In this document: positions 6,674-15,318 of the stretch, piece after piece
How the letters are laid out: the number at the start of each line of letters is the position of its first letter
Numbering within the stretch: the first letter of the stretch is position 1
Assembly (NCBI GenBank): GCA_030432405.1
Contig: JAUIHG010000014.1
Coordinates: forward strand, 1 to 33,402
Source of the DNA: Bacteroidia bacterium
GTDB taxonomy: Bacteria; Bacteroidota; Bacteroidia; Chitinophagales; BACL12
DNA length: 33,402 nucleotides
Reading direction: 5' to 3'
The notes under the pieces: generated by a model
Seen by the model: only the letters and a program-made list of their open reading frames with translations
The model's database searches: none
What the model was told of the DNA's origin: nothing
Made by a program: the position numbers and the translations under genes

Positions 6674-9334
6674 ATGTCCCGTTTCAAACTCCTGCTCGCC
6701 CTCTCGGTGGCGGGCCTGTCTGCCCTGACCGTTTTTGTGTTCGCCGGAGGCGAAAAACACGCCCAGCCCGAAGTCCAACACCGTGCCCAGGGGGCCCCGG
6801 CTGCCACCGGGCACAGCACAGCCGCCGCCTTGGACCCCTGGCAAAAGCTGGCCGACAAGCAGCGCCCCGCCGACCACTGGCATGCCCTGCGCAGCTGGCC
6901 GGACGGGAGACTCGATTGGCCGGCCTACGAACGCGGCATAAGCGAAGCCCTCCAGCGCCGCCAGGGAATGGCCCAACAGCGGGCCGACCGCGTTTGGCAG
7001 CCGATCGGACCAACCAACATCGGAGGGCGCATCAACACCATCGCCGTGGACCCGACCGATGCCAATACCTGGTATGTGGGCTGTGCTTCAGGCGGGGTGT
7101 TCAAGACCACGGACGCGGGCGCCAACTGGACGCCAATTTTTGACGAACAGCCCTTCCTGCCCATCGGCGACATTGAAATCGATCCGCACAATCCCCGCGT
7201 GCTCTACGTCGGCACCGGCGACCCGAACGTGACCGGCTTCCCCTTTGTGGGCGACGGCCTGTGGCGCTCCACGGATGCGGGTGCCACCTGGACCAACATC
7301 GGCCTGGAGGAAACCCGGATTATCTCGCGTGTGCGGGTGCACCCGATGGACTCCAACCTGCTTTATGTGGCGGCCATGGGGCTGCCGATGGCCACCAACC
7401 CCGACCGGGGCGTGTACAAGAGCACCGACCGCGGGGCTACCTGGACCCGACGGCTCTACATTTCCGACAGCACCGGCATGAGCGACCTGCTCATTGACCC
7501 CACCGACCCCAACCGCTTGTGGGCCTGCGGCTGGGACCGCGTGCGCCGCAGCAATTACAGCATCGTCTACGGACCGGGCGCGCGGGTCTACCGCAGCCTG
7601 GACGGCGGCTTGAACTGGAGCGCGGTCTACGGCACGCCCGGAGCACAACAGTGCCGGATCGGCCTGGATCAGGACCCCGCGGATCCGGATCACCTCATTG
7701 CCCAGGTGATCGCCGGAGGCAGTTCATCAGCCCCCTTGTTTGAAACCGATGCCCTGGTGGAATCCTTCGATGGCGGCGACAACTGGACCCCCTACAACGT
7801 GTCCTTTCCCAACAGCGAAAACGCCATGGGCGGCTTCGGCTGGTATTTTGGCAAGCCGCGCTTCAATCCCTTTGTGCCCGGAGAGGTGCACATGCTGGGC
7901 GTCAACCTGTGGCGCACCCAAAACGCGGGCATCAGCTGGTCGGAGCTCGCGCCTTCGGGGCTGGTGCACGCCGACAAACACGACATGGTCTGGCAGGACG
8001 CCAGTACCGCCCTTCTGGCCACCGATGGCGGCTTGTTCCGCACCACCAACGGCGGCAGCTCCTGGACCCGCGTTGACGATATCCCCAATACCCAGTTCTA
8101 TCGGGCCACGCTCAATCCACACGCCTCCGGCGAAGTCTGGGGTGGTGCCCAGGACAACGGCACCAGTTCCAATTCTGGCGTGGGTAAGGATTGGGATTAC
8201 CGTTTTGGCGGCGACGGCTTTCATGCGGATTTCAACCCGGCCAACCCCAGCATCGTATTCGCGGAGTACCAAAACGGGGCCATTGTGCGCAGCACGGATG
8301 GCGGCCTGTTTTTCGACTGGTTTGCCAATACCCTGCCCTTCGCCGACCGGCGGAACTGGGACATGCCCTATGTGCATTCCAAGTTTGTCGAGGAGGTCTA
8401 TGCGGGTACTTACCGGCTGTACCGTTCGCCGTCAGGCGGATTCAGCGACAACTGGACACCCGTCTCCGGCGACCTGACCAAAGGCATTTTGACCTTTGCC
8501 AATTACCATACGCTGACCACCATCGCCGAAAGTCCGCTGAACCCGGGGCTGATCTATACCGGCGCATCCGACGGACGGGTGAGCCGCACCGACGATGGCG
8601 GGGGCTCCTGGATCACGCTGGACCCCAACGGCCTGCCCAACCGCTACGTGACGGATGTGGAGGCCTCCTTCCTGGACACCAACCGTGTTTACGTGGTGCA
8701 CAGCGGCTACAAAAACAACGACAACACCCCGTTGATCCACACCAGCGCAGACCGCGGCGCTACCTGGACCTCTATCGCCGGAAGTGGGGCCTCGGGCCTG
8801 CCCCAACTGGGCATCAACAACCTGGAAATCAGTCCCTACAACGACTCCACGCTCTTTGTGGCCAACGATGCCGGGGTTTACGCCACGACCGATATGGGGC
8901 AGAACTGGTTTGTCCTGGCCACCGGCATGCCGAGCGTCAATGTGTATGATCTGGAGCTGGATACGGCCTCCGGCGAACTCATTGCCGCCACCCACGCGCG
9001 TTCCATGTACCGCACCGATGTGTCCGACCTGCTGACCCCACCCCAGGATTCGGTGCCCTCGGGGCTTGCAGCGCTGCCGCCGGGCCTTCGCCTGCAGGCG
9101 TGGCCCAATCCCGCTTCCGAGCGGCTGCACCTGGGCTGGGACAACCCTGCAGGGGCTACCGCATTGCTGTCGGCCTACGATGCGCAAGGACGCCTGATCC
9201 ACCAGGGGCCCCTGACCGACGGAACGGCCGTGTTGGATTGCAGCGCATGGCCCAGAGGCCTGGTTTTGCTGCATGTCCGCCTGTCCGGCGAAGCCCAGAC
9301 GCCCGTCCCCGTGCTGCCGCTGGTGCTGCGTTGA
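6674..9334 (+). CDS. Secreted Asp-box (sortilin/VPS10-like) beta-propeller protein with T9SS sorting tail
   Basis: Exported 886-residue protein. An N-terminal hydrophobic signal (MSRFKLLLALSVAGLSALTVFVF) is followed by a linker, then WQPIGPTNIGGRINTIAVDP, the usual opening of Bacteroidota sortilin/BNR propellers. About eleven Asp-box motifs follow, for example KTTDAGANW, RSTDAGATW, KSTDRGATW, ESFDGGDNW, RTTNGGSSW and ATTDMGQNW, consistent with one or two multi-bladed propellers. The last about 80 residues (LQAWPNPASERLHL ... GRLIHQGPL ... SAWPRGLVLLHV) are a type A T9SS C-terminal signal, so the protein is expected to cross the outer membrane. No sialidase catalytic set (FRIP, Arg triad, Tyr/Glu) was seen, so binding or scaffolding is likelier than hydrolysis. 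The ATG at 6674 gives a clean signal peptide. A palindrome copy lies at 6740. Confidence 0.88.
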   Translation: MSRFKLLLALSVAGLSALTVFVFAGGEKHAQPEVQHRAQGAPAATGHSTAAALDPWQKLADKQRPADHWHALRSWPDGRLDWPAYERGISEALQRRQGMAQQRADRVWQPIGPTNIGGRINTIAVDPTDANTWYVGCASGGVFKTTDAGANWTPIFDEQPFLPIGDIEIDPHNPRVLYVGTGDPNVTGFPFVGDGLWRSTDAGATWTNIGLEETRIISRVRVHPMDSNLLYVAAMGLPMATNPDRGVYKSTDRGATWTRRLYISDSTGMSDLLIDPTDPNRLWACGWDRVRRSNYSIVYGPGARVYRSLDGGLNWSAVYGTPGAQQCRIGLDQDPADPDHLIAQVIAGGSSSAPLFETDALVESFDGGDNWTPYNVSFPNSENAMGGFGWYFGKPRFNPFVPGEVHMLGVNLWRTQNAGISWSELAPSGLVHADKHDMVWQDASTALLATDGGLFRTTNGGSSWTRVDDIPNTQFYRATLNPHASGEVWGGAQDNGTSSNSGVGKDWDYRFGGDGFHADFNPANPSIVFAEYQNGAIVRSTDGGLFFDWFANTLPFADRRNWDMPYVHSKFVEEVYAGTYRLYRSPSGGFSDNWTPVSGDLTKGILTFANYHTLTTIAESPLNPGLIYTGASDGRVSRTDDGGGSWITLDPNGLPNRYVTDVEASFLDTNRVYVVHSGYKNNDNTPLIHTSADRGATWTSIAGSGASGLPQLGINNLEISPYNDSTLFVANDAGVYATTDMGQNWFVLATGMPSVNVYDLELDTASGELIAATHARSMYRTDVSDLLTPPQDSVPSGLAALPPGLRLQAWPNPASERLHLGWDNPAGATALLSAYDAQGRLIHQGPLTDGTAVLDCSAWPRGLVLLHVRLSGEAQTPVPVLPLVLR
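6740..6754. repeat. Dispersed palindrome, copy 2 (3-base centre)
   Basis: TTCGCC-GGA-GGCGAA, perfect 6-bp arms with a 3-base centre. Located at the end of the signal-peptide segment of the Asp-box gene and read as Phe-Ala-Gly-Gly-Glu. Confidence 0.65.
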
Positions 9335-9767
9335 CGCCCGCGTCAAGCCAGGTCGCCATATGTGACATCAAAGTTTTTTGTCCCGCATGGGCCGAAACGG
9401 CCGAATTTTGGGTCAAAACCGAACACAAGTTATGGGTACTTGTGACAGGGTTGTTTTGGGCCATTTATGCTGGCTGTTGTTCAAGTGTGTCTTTTCCCCG
9501 TGCGAATGCGTTCGATATACACTTTGGTTGTGTCGTGTATATGATTGTTAATCAACGTATTGTGGCGTTGATTTTTTTTCTGTGACCAAAGCTTGCTCCG
9601 CAGGTCAAAAGCCCGGATAATGCCTCTTGGTTTTCCCAATGTGGGAGGACTACGTCCGTATTATCTGATCAGGAACAGGAGGCAGAATCCAAGACACCCA
9701 ATCCATCCAGATGGACCTGTGTGACGGCCTGAGCGTGCGCCGTATGTCCATCCAAACCCCAATCAAC
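9335..9767. other. AT-richer intergenic region with hairpins; no convincing protein gene
   Basis: About 430 bases between two T9SS cargo genes, clearly richer in A+T than its surroundings. Contents in order: an inverted repeat over the upstream stop codon (9331-9346, arms TTGACGC/GCGTCAA); a small hairpin at 9390-9402 followed by GAATTTT, a weak terminator candidate for the upstream gene; a 7-bp hairpin at 9424-9444 (CACAAGT/ACTTGTG); and a strong terminator at 9550-9579. Short hydrophobic frames exist but lack support. A small RNA ending at the terminator is possible. The region 9580-9767 should hold the adhesin promoter, but no convincing -7 box was found. Confidence 0.5.
9550..9579 (+). 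terminator. Rho-independent terminator, apparently orphan
   Basis: Perfect 8-bp stem AATCAACG/CGTTGATT (9550-9557 with 9566-9573), 8-base loop, and a run of eight T (9572-9579). It lies about 215 bases past the stop of the Asp-box gene, which is far for that gene's own terminator, so it may end a small RNA or a long 3' untranslated region. Confidence 0.75.
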
Positions 9768-12700
9768 ATGTTGAACCGTTTCCTCCATTGTTTAAAGCCC
9801 ACCAACAAGCGATGGCCCTTGTCGGCTGTATTGCTGCTATTGGTAGGCTTGACCGGAACCTTGCAAGCACAACGGGTCACCGACGGCCTGGTCGTGCTGT
9901 ACGATTTTCAGGAAGGTGCCGGAAGCACCATCCACGACATCTCTGGTGTTGGCACGGCCATGGACCTGACCATTGCCGATCCAAGCCAGGTGACCTGGTT
10001 GGCCGGTGGCGGCCTTCAGGTGCACGGCAACGCCATTGCCAAAACGAGTGGTTCAGCCAACAAGCTGTACAACGCCATCACCTCCACCGATGCCTTCAGT
10101 GTGGAGGCCTATGTGCGTCCGCTGAACACCACCATGTCCGGCCCGGTGCGCATTGCCTCTATGTCGGTAGATCCCAGCAACCGGAACTTCATGCTGGGCC
10201 AGGAAAACGCATCCTACCGGGGCCGCAACCGCAGCAACAGCAACTGGAACGGCACCCCGGATGTCAATACGGGCGGTGCTACGGTGGAAACCGCACTACA
10301 GCACGTTGTGTACACCCGCGGCACGGACGATGTGGAACGCATCTATGTGGACGGGGCCGAAGTGGTCTCCTATTCCCGCAGCGGCAATTGTGCCGGATGG
10401 AATTCCGGTTATGCGTTTGCGCTCTTCAACGAGATGACGATGAACCGCTCCTGGAAGGGAGATATTTATACGGTTGCCGTTTACAAGAAGGCCCTGAGCA
10501 ACGCGGAAGTCATTCAAAACCGCAACGCCAGCACCGGCAGCGGTACGGATTGCAGCTCGGATACCCACGCTCCTGTCATCAACGGTGTGCCGGCCGATGC
10601 CAGTGCCACCTGTGGCCTCCTGCCGGATGTGCCCGCGGTATGCAACAACGTGGTAACCAAATACGCCGAATCTGTCAAGCTCAACAAAGGCGTCAAGGAT
10701 GCGCATAATGCGCTGAATGCTCCGGACGGCCATGTGGCCGAGTTCTACGACAACGGCGACAAGATCGAAGTCGAATTCGACAAAACCCTGCCCGCCGGGA
10801 CCGAAGTGTGCATCACCTGGAAGGCCCGGGATTATACCTCTTCCTACGGCACGACGGCCTGCACGGAAGTGTGGGAGATTTCCGGCGGCACCTACCACCA
10901 CACCGAAACGCTGTGCACGGATTCCAAAACGGCCTTCGTGACCCAGTGCATCACCCTGAGCTACCACACCGACAAGTTCAAGCTCCGCAACCCGGGCTCG
11001 GTGGCCGACTTTGAAGTTGACGCCATTTCCTACAGCGAAGTGCTGTGCGAACCGGGGAGCATTGTGGTGACCGACAACTGCGACGACAATCCTACGGTGA
11101 CCTACACGGAAACCACCGGTGCCTGCGCCGGCGGCAGCTATGCGGTAACCCGCACCTGGACGGCCACTGACGCTGCTGGCAACAGCAGCTCGGCCAGCCA
11201 GGTCATTACCGTTGTGGACAATGAGGCTCCGGTACTCTCCGGTGCTCCGGCCGACATGACCGTGGATTGCGGTTCCATTCCTCTGGCCGATACCCTGACG
11301 GCTGTGGACGGTTGCACCGGCACCTCCTGCACCGTATTGGGTTATGACAAAGGCTCCTACCGCCGCAGCCTTTGGCTGAACGGCACGGGCCTCAGCAACG
11401 ACTACGAGTGGGACGGCGGCTCCGGCAATTTTGACGTTTTCGCCGACGGTACGGCCCGCTTGACGGGTACGGTGTTCAACCACAACGACCCGAGCTGCGG
11501 CTGGGATGTGGACGTCTGGTTCACCGGTGCCTACGACTGGGCCACCTGGTCGGCCATGGGCCGCACCTACAAGCCGGGCCCCGGCACCACCGGCACGGTT
11601 TACGAAGACTGGACCTACTACGAAGTGGACGGTACGCGTTCGACCCTGACCGGCACGGGCTGCTGGGCCGGCGACGTGTTGCACATGACCAACAAGCCCT
11701 CCGACTTCAGCATGGGCCTGCAAATCGGTGTGGGCGCCAACGACATGGACGCCACCTACGGCATGTCCTTCTGGTTCTACTACACCGGTACCTTGAACGG
11801 CACGGCTGCTTCCGGCAACGGCGACTTCAACCTGGAAGGCGGTTGTGTCCTGGCGGACGAAGACAACCTGGCCTACGAATACTGGGAGTCCTCCAGCAAC
11901 ATCCACAGCCTGCACGACTTCTTCGGCGGAGCCGGTCCCGGTGCCCCGACGGCCACCGGCACCAGCGCCAACGCACAGGATGCCGACCACCTGGCCATCG
12001 CTCAGGTGAGCGAAAAGTACGCCATCCGCTGGACGGGTGCCATTGATGTGCCCACTGACGGCAGCTATACCTTCTACACCCGCTCGGACGATGGTTCCCG
12101 CCTCTACATCGATGGTGCCCTGATCGTCGACAACGACGGCCTGCACGCCGTGCAAGAGGAAGACGGCACGATCAGCCTGACAGCAGGATGCCACGACATC
12201 GTCATCGAGTTCTTCGAGAACACAGGCGGCAACGTCATGGAAACCCTGTGGGAAGGCCCGGGCATCGCCAAGCAGGCCATTCCGGATGCAGCTCTGCGCA
12301 ATTCCTGCAGCAGCTTCACGACCGGCATTGAGGTGCCCGTCAGCTTCACGGAAACGGTGGGCTCCTGCTCCGGCGGCAGCTACACCATCACCCGTACCTG
12401 GACGGCCTCCGACGCCTGCGGCAACAGCACCAGCCACACCCAAACCATCACGGTCGAAGACCACGATGCCCCGGTGTTGAGCATGCTGCCCGCCGACATT
12501 ACCCTGTCCTGCAGCGATCCGGTGCCTCCGGTACCGAGCATCACCGCCACGGACAACTGCGACATGGACGTGGTGCCGGTTTACAGCGAAGTGGTCAGCA
12601 GCCTGTCCATCGAGCGTACCTGGACGGCCACCGACGATTGCGGCAACAGCACCAGCCAAACCCAGTACATCACCATCGATCCGGACATGACGGATCCGGT

Positions 12701-15155
12701 CTTGAGCGGTGTGCCGGCTGACGCCACGGTGGACTGTGCCATGATCCCGGTTCCGGCTGTGGTCACGGCCACCGACGATTGCGACGGCAGTGTTGCCGTC
12801 ACCTTCACGGAGACCTATGGTCCCGGCCCGGATGCCTGCCGCACCATTACCCGCACCTGGACGGCCACCGATGCGGCTGGCAACAGCGTATCGGCCAGCC
12901 AGATGATCGTGGTGGAGGACAACGAGAATCCCGTCCTGATGGGCGTGCCCGCTGACCTGACGGTGACGTGCGACGATCCGGTTCCGGGTCCTGCCACGGT
13001 AACGGCTACCGACAACTGCGACATGAGCGTGGACGTCGTGCTGAGCGAAACCACCGTGGGCAACATCATCACCCGCACCTGGACGGCTACCGACGACTGC
13101 GGCAACGTGGCCATGGCCAGCCAGCAGATCACTCTGGCACCGGATACGGAAGCCCCCATGCTGAGCGGTGTGCCTGCAGACGTTACCGTTTCCTGCGACA
13201 GCATTCCAGCCCCTGCCATGGTGACGGCCACGGATGCCTGTGATGGAACGGTTTCGGTCACCATGACCGAGGTCTTCGGTCCCGGTCCGGACGCCTGCCG
13301 CACCATCACCCGTACCTGGACGGCCATGGATGCCGCTGGCAATACCGCCTGGTCCAGCCAGGTGATCACGGTGGAAGACAACGAGGCTCCGGTGCTCGTG
13401 GGTACCCATCCCGATGCCACGGTGGAATGCGGCCACGTGCCTGCTCCGCCGGTCGTGACGGCTACGGACAACTGCGACATGGACGTTCCGGTCACCTTCA
13501 ACGAGGTGCAGATCGGTTCCGGTTGCAGCTATACCATTGAGCGTACCTGGACGGCCACCGATGATTGCGGCAACACCATCTCCTACACGCAAGTGTTGAC
13601 GGTGGAAGACAACCAGCCGCCGATGTTTGCCGGTGTGCCGAGCAACCGCATCATCAACTGCGATGAGCCGGTTCCTGGCCTGCCTCTCTACATCCGCGCC
13701 GAAGACGATTGCTCCGGCGACATTCCGCTGGATCTGGTGGTCACCATCGAGCCGAGCACCATCGGCTGTTACGACATCGTTCGCCGTTGGACGGCGACCG
13801 ACGATTGCGGCAACAGCAAGATGTGGACCCAGTACATCAGCGTCATCGACACGGTGGCCCCGGTGCTTTCCGGTGTCCCGGCTGATGTGACCCTCGCCTG
13901 CGGCGAACCCGTGCCGGCACCGGCAACGGTGACCGCCATGGACGACTGCGACAGCCTTGCCATCGCGGTGAACTTCAGCGAGACGACCAATGCCGATGTG
14001 ATTACCCGCACCTGGACGGCCATGGACGCCTGCGGCAACATGGTAAGCGCTTCGCAGACCATCACGGTCTCCGGCGATCTGGCCATTGCCAGCATCAACG
14101 TGACGGCCGCCACGGGTTGCAACACCAACGACGGCACGGTGACCATTGACCTGGACGATGCCGCTGCCGGCAGCGGACCCTATACGGTGACCATCAACGG
14201 CACCTACAACCTCGGTCCTTTTGCCAGCGAACCCATCGTGATCAGCAATGCGCCAGGTGGGGTGACCATCAACAGCGTTGAAGTGAACGATGCCGGCGGA
14301 TGCCAGGCCATCGACAACAACAACTACTACATCGGCGAGCCGAGCCTGTCCATCGTGAACATCATGACCGAGGCTGCTGATTGTGCTTCCGGCATGGGCA
14401 AGGTGATCATCGATCTGGACGACAGCGATGCCGGTATGGCACCCTACCAGGTGCTGATCGGTGGCACGGTCTTCGGACCCTTTGCCAGCGAACCGATCGA
14501 GATCATGGTTCCGGCCGGTACCTACAACAAAGTGGGTGTGCGCGACAGCAAGGGTTGTTACGACCTGCGCAATGTTGCTGTGACCGTGGATCCGGCTACC
14601 GGTTGCGGTACTTGCCCGGCTCCGATGGGCACCGGCAGCATCGTTAACGGCCGCCACACGGCGGACGTATACTGGAACGCCGTATTGGAAGGCTCCGGCA
14701 ACTACATCGTGGAAATCCGCGAAGTGGGTACTACGGACTTCTTCATCATCCCGGTCAGCGATACCATCAAGCGCGTGGGCAGCCTCAACCCCTGTACCAC
14801 CTACGAATGGTGCGTGCGCACGATCTGCGGTACCGATACCTCGGACTGCTCGCCGCTGATGGCCTTTACCACGGAATGTGCCCGCCTGGTGGGTGGCGAC
14901 TTTGTCAACACCAACCTGTACCCGAACCCGACCGCATCGGTGATCTATCTGAACATCGAAGTGGGCGAGGCATCGGACATCCAGCTGGAAGTCTTTGACG
15001 CCACGGGCCGCATGATTCATGCGGAAACGGCCGGTACCACCTTCACGCACCAGGCCAGCATCGACCTCAGTGGCCGTGCCGCTGGTGTCTTCCTGGCCAA
15101 GTGGACCGTGAACGGCGAATCCATTATGGAACGCTTTGTCTACACCCAAGACTGA
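9768..15155 (+). CDS. Giant T9SS-exported adhesin: LamG, PA14, HYR array, SprB-like repeats, FN3
   Basis: Surface protein of about 1795 residues. A signal peptide ends at TGTLQAQ (about residue 35). Then come a LamG/concanavalin-like domain (about 37-260, from GLVVLYDFQEGAGSTIHD), two Cys-containing beta modules, and a PA14 domain (about 698-847, with YAIRWTGAIDVPTDGSYTFY and DGSRLYIDGALIVDNDG). Seven contiguous HYR/Ig-like repeats follow (901-1436; APVLSGVPADVT ... ITRTWTATDACGN), then two SprB-like repeats (DDAAAGSGPYTVTINGTY; DDSDAGMAPYQVLIGGTV), a fibronectin III-like domain (1616-1705), and a type A C-terminal signal starting NLYPNPTASVIYLN. I infer adhesion, possibly to polysaccharides (PA14, LamG), or a gliding-related surface role. 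ATGs at 9711 and 9744 are also in frame; 9768 gives the most normal signal peptide. A strong terminator follows. Confidence 0.9.
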   Translation: MLNRFLHCLKPTNKRWPLSAVLLLLVGLTGTLQAQRVTDGLVVLYDFQEGAGSTIHDISGVGTAMDLTIADPSQVTWLAGGGLQVHGNAIAKTSGSANKLYNAITSTDAFSVEAYVRPLNTTMSGPVRIASMSVDPSNRNFMLGQENASYRGRNRSNSNWNGTPDVNTGGATVETALQHVVYTRGTDDVERIYVDGAEVVSYSRSGNCAGWNSGYAFALFNEMTMNRSWKGDIYTVAVYKKALSNAEVIQNRNASTGSGTDCSSDTHAPVINGVPADASATCGLLPDVPAVCNNVVTKYAESVKLNKGVKDAHNALNAPDGHVAEFYDNGDKIEVEFDKTLPAGTEVCITWKARDYTSSYGTTACTEVWEISGGTYHHTETLCTDSKTAFVTQCITLSYHTDKFKLRNPGSVADFEVDAISYSEVLCEPGSIVVTDNCDDNPTVTYTETTGACAGGSYAVTRTWTATDAAGNSSSASQVITVVDNEAPVLSGAPADMTVDCGSIPLADTLTAVDGCTGTSCTVLGYDKGSYRRSLWLNGTGLSNDYEWDGGSGNFDVFADGTARLTGTVFNHNDPSCGWDVDVWFTGAYDWATWSAMGRTYKPGPGTTGTVYEDWTYYEVDGTRSTLTGTGCWAGDVLHMTNKPSDFSMGLQIGVGANDMDATYGMSFWFYYTGTLNGTAASGNGDFNLEGGCVLADEDNLAYEYWESSSNIHSLHDFFGGAGPGAPTATGTSANAQDADHLAIAQVSEKYAIRWTGAIDVPTDGSYTFYTRSDDGSRLYIDGALIVDNDGLHAVQEEDGTISLTAGCHDIVIEFFENTGGNVMETLWEGPGIAKQAIPDAALRNSCSSFTTGIEVPVSFTETVGSCSGGSYTITRTWTASDACGNSTSHTQTITVEDHDAPVLSMLPADITLSCSDPVPPVPSITATDNCDMDVVPVYSEVVSSLSIERTWTATDDCGNSTSQTQYITIDPDMTDPVLSGVPADATVDCAMIPVPAVVTATDDCDGSVAVTFTETYGPGPDACRTITRTWTATDAAGNSVSASQMIVVEDNENPVLMGVPADLTVTCDDPVPGPATVTATDNCDMSVDVVLSETTVGNIITRTWTATDDCGNVAMASQQITLAPDTEAPMLSGVPADVTVSCDSIPAPAMVTATDACDGTVSVTMTEVFGPGPDACRTITRTWTAMDAAGNTAWSSQVITVEDNEAPVLVGTHPDATVECGHVPAPPVVTATDNCDMDVPVTFNEVQIGSGCSYTIERTWTATDDCGNTISYTQVLTVEDNQPPMFAGVPSNRIINCDEPVPGLPLYIRAEDDCSGDIPLDLVVTIEPSTIGCYDIVRRWTATDDCGNSKMWTQYISVIDTVAPVLSGVPADVTLACGEPVPAPATVTAMDDCDSLAIAVNFSETTNADVITRTWTAMDACGNMVSASQTITVSGDLAIASINVTAATGCNTNDGTVTIDLDDAAAGSGPYTVTINGTYNLGPFASEPIVISNAPGGVTINSVEVNDAGGCQAIDNNNYYIGEPSLSIVNIMTEAADCASGMGKVIIDLDDSDAGMAPYQVLIGGTVFGPFASEPIEIMVPAGTYNKVGVRDSKGCYDLRNVAVTVDPATGCGTCPAPMGTGSIVNGRHTADVYWNAVLEGSGNYIVEIREVGTTDFFIIPVSDTIKRVGSLNPCTTYEWCVRTICGTDTSDCSPLMAFTTECARLVGGDFVNTNLYPNPTASVIYLNIEVGEASDIQLEVFDATGRMIHAETAGTTFTHQASIDLSGRAAGVFLAKWTVNGESIMERFVYTQD
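12468..14075 (+). repeat. Tandem HYR/Ig-like coding repeats (seven units of about 230 bp)
   Basis: Seven back-to-back units, each with a P(V/M)-x-G-x-P-A-D-x-T-x-x-C opening and an R-T-W-T-A-x-D-x-x-G-N closing motif. Two earlier, interrupted units start near 10570 and 11227. Units 2 and 4 of the array share the insertion GPGPDACRT and lie exactly 459 bases apart (12821 and 13280), pointing to a duplicated two-unit block. Cysteine spacing is consistent with one disulphide per unit. Confidence 0.85.
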
Positions 15156-15176
15156 TCGCATTCGGTTTTTGGAGGG

Positions 15177-15198
15177 ATTTGATCCCACGCGATCAAAT
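15177..15198. repeat. Hairpin downstream of the adhesin gene
   Basis: Perfect 8-bp arms ATTTGATC/GATCAAAT with a 6-base loop, just ahead of the terminator at 15212. No T run of its own. It may protect the 3' end of the long adhesin mRNA. Confidence 0.45.
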
Positions 15199-15211
15199 TC
15201 TTGAAGAAAAG

Positions 15212-15246
15212 CAGGGCCGTCTCGCAAGAGGCGGCCCTGTCTTTTT
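15212..15246 (+). terminator. Rho-independent terminator of the adhesin gene
   Basis: Eleven-pair stem CAGGGCCGTCT / AGGCGGCCCTG (15212-15222 with 15229-15239; one G-U pair), 6-base loop CGCAAG, then TCTTTTT. It lies 57 bases after the adhesin stop codon, before the separately promoted lipoprotein gene. Confidence 0.88.
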
Positions 15247-15306
15247 GGGGTCCAGGCCGACATGTTGGATTTGCATTTGCAGCAGCCTGGGTTCTTCGCC
15301 TTTGGC

Positions 15307-15314
15307 TACCTTTC
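15307..15314 (+). promoter_or_regulatory. Possible -7 element for the paraoxonase-like gene
   Basis: TACCTTTC, a good TAnnTTTG-type match. Its first T is 12 bases before the ATG at 15319, so the expected start site coincides with the start codon (a leaderless mRNA). No TTTG element at the standard -33 spacing. Confidence 0.4.
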
Positions 15315-15318
15315 CATC

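Noticed and set aside
6674..9334. Sialidase or BNR glycosidase
   Set aside because: Asp-boxes alone are structural; no FRIP motif or catalytic Arg triad/Tyr-Glu pair was found.
9331..9346. TTGACGC/GCGTCAA inverted repeat over a stop codon as a terminator
   Set aside because: Only a 2-base loop and no T run follow; it is too weak to call.
12468..14075. Regularly spaced repeats resembling a CRISPR array
   Set aside because: Units are about 230 bases, translate continuously as HYR/Ig domains, and there are no short identical repeats with unique spacers and no cas genes.
10296..15263. A 1655-codon open frame on the minus strand opposite the adhesin gene
   Set aside because: Long antisense frames are expected opposite GC-rich, repetitive genes with restricted codon use. 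Its translation is His/Gly/Val/Arg-rich, has no signal or domain, and the plus-strand gene has clear domains.
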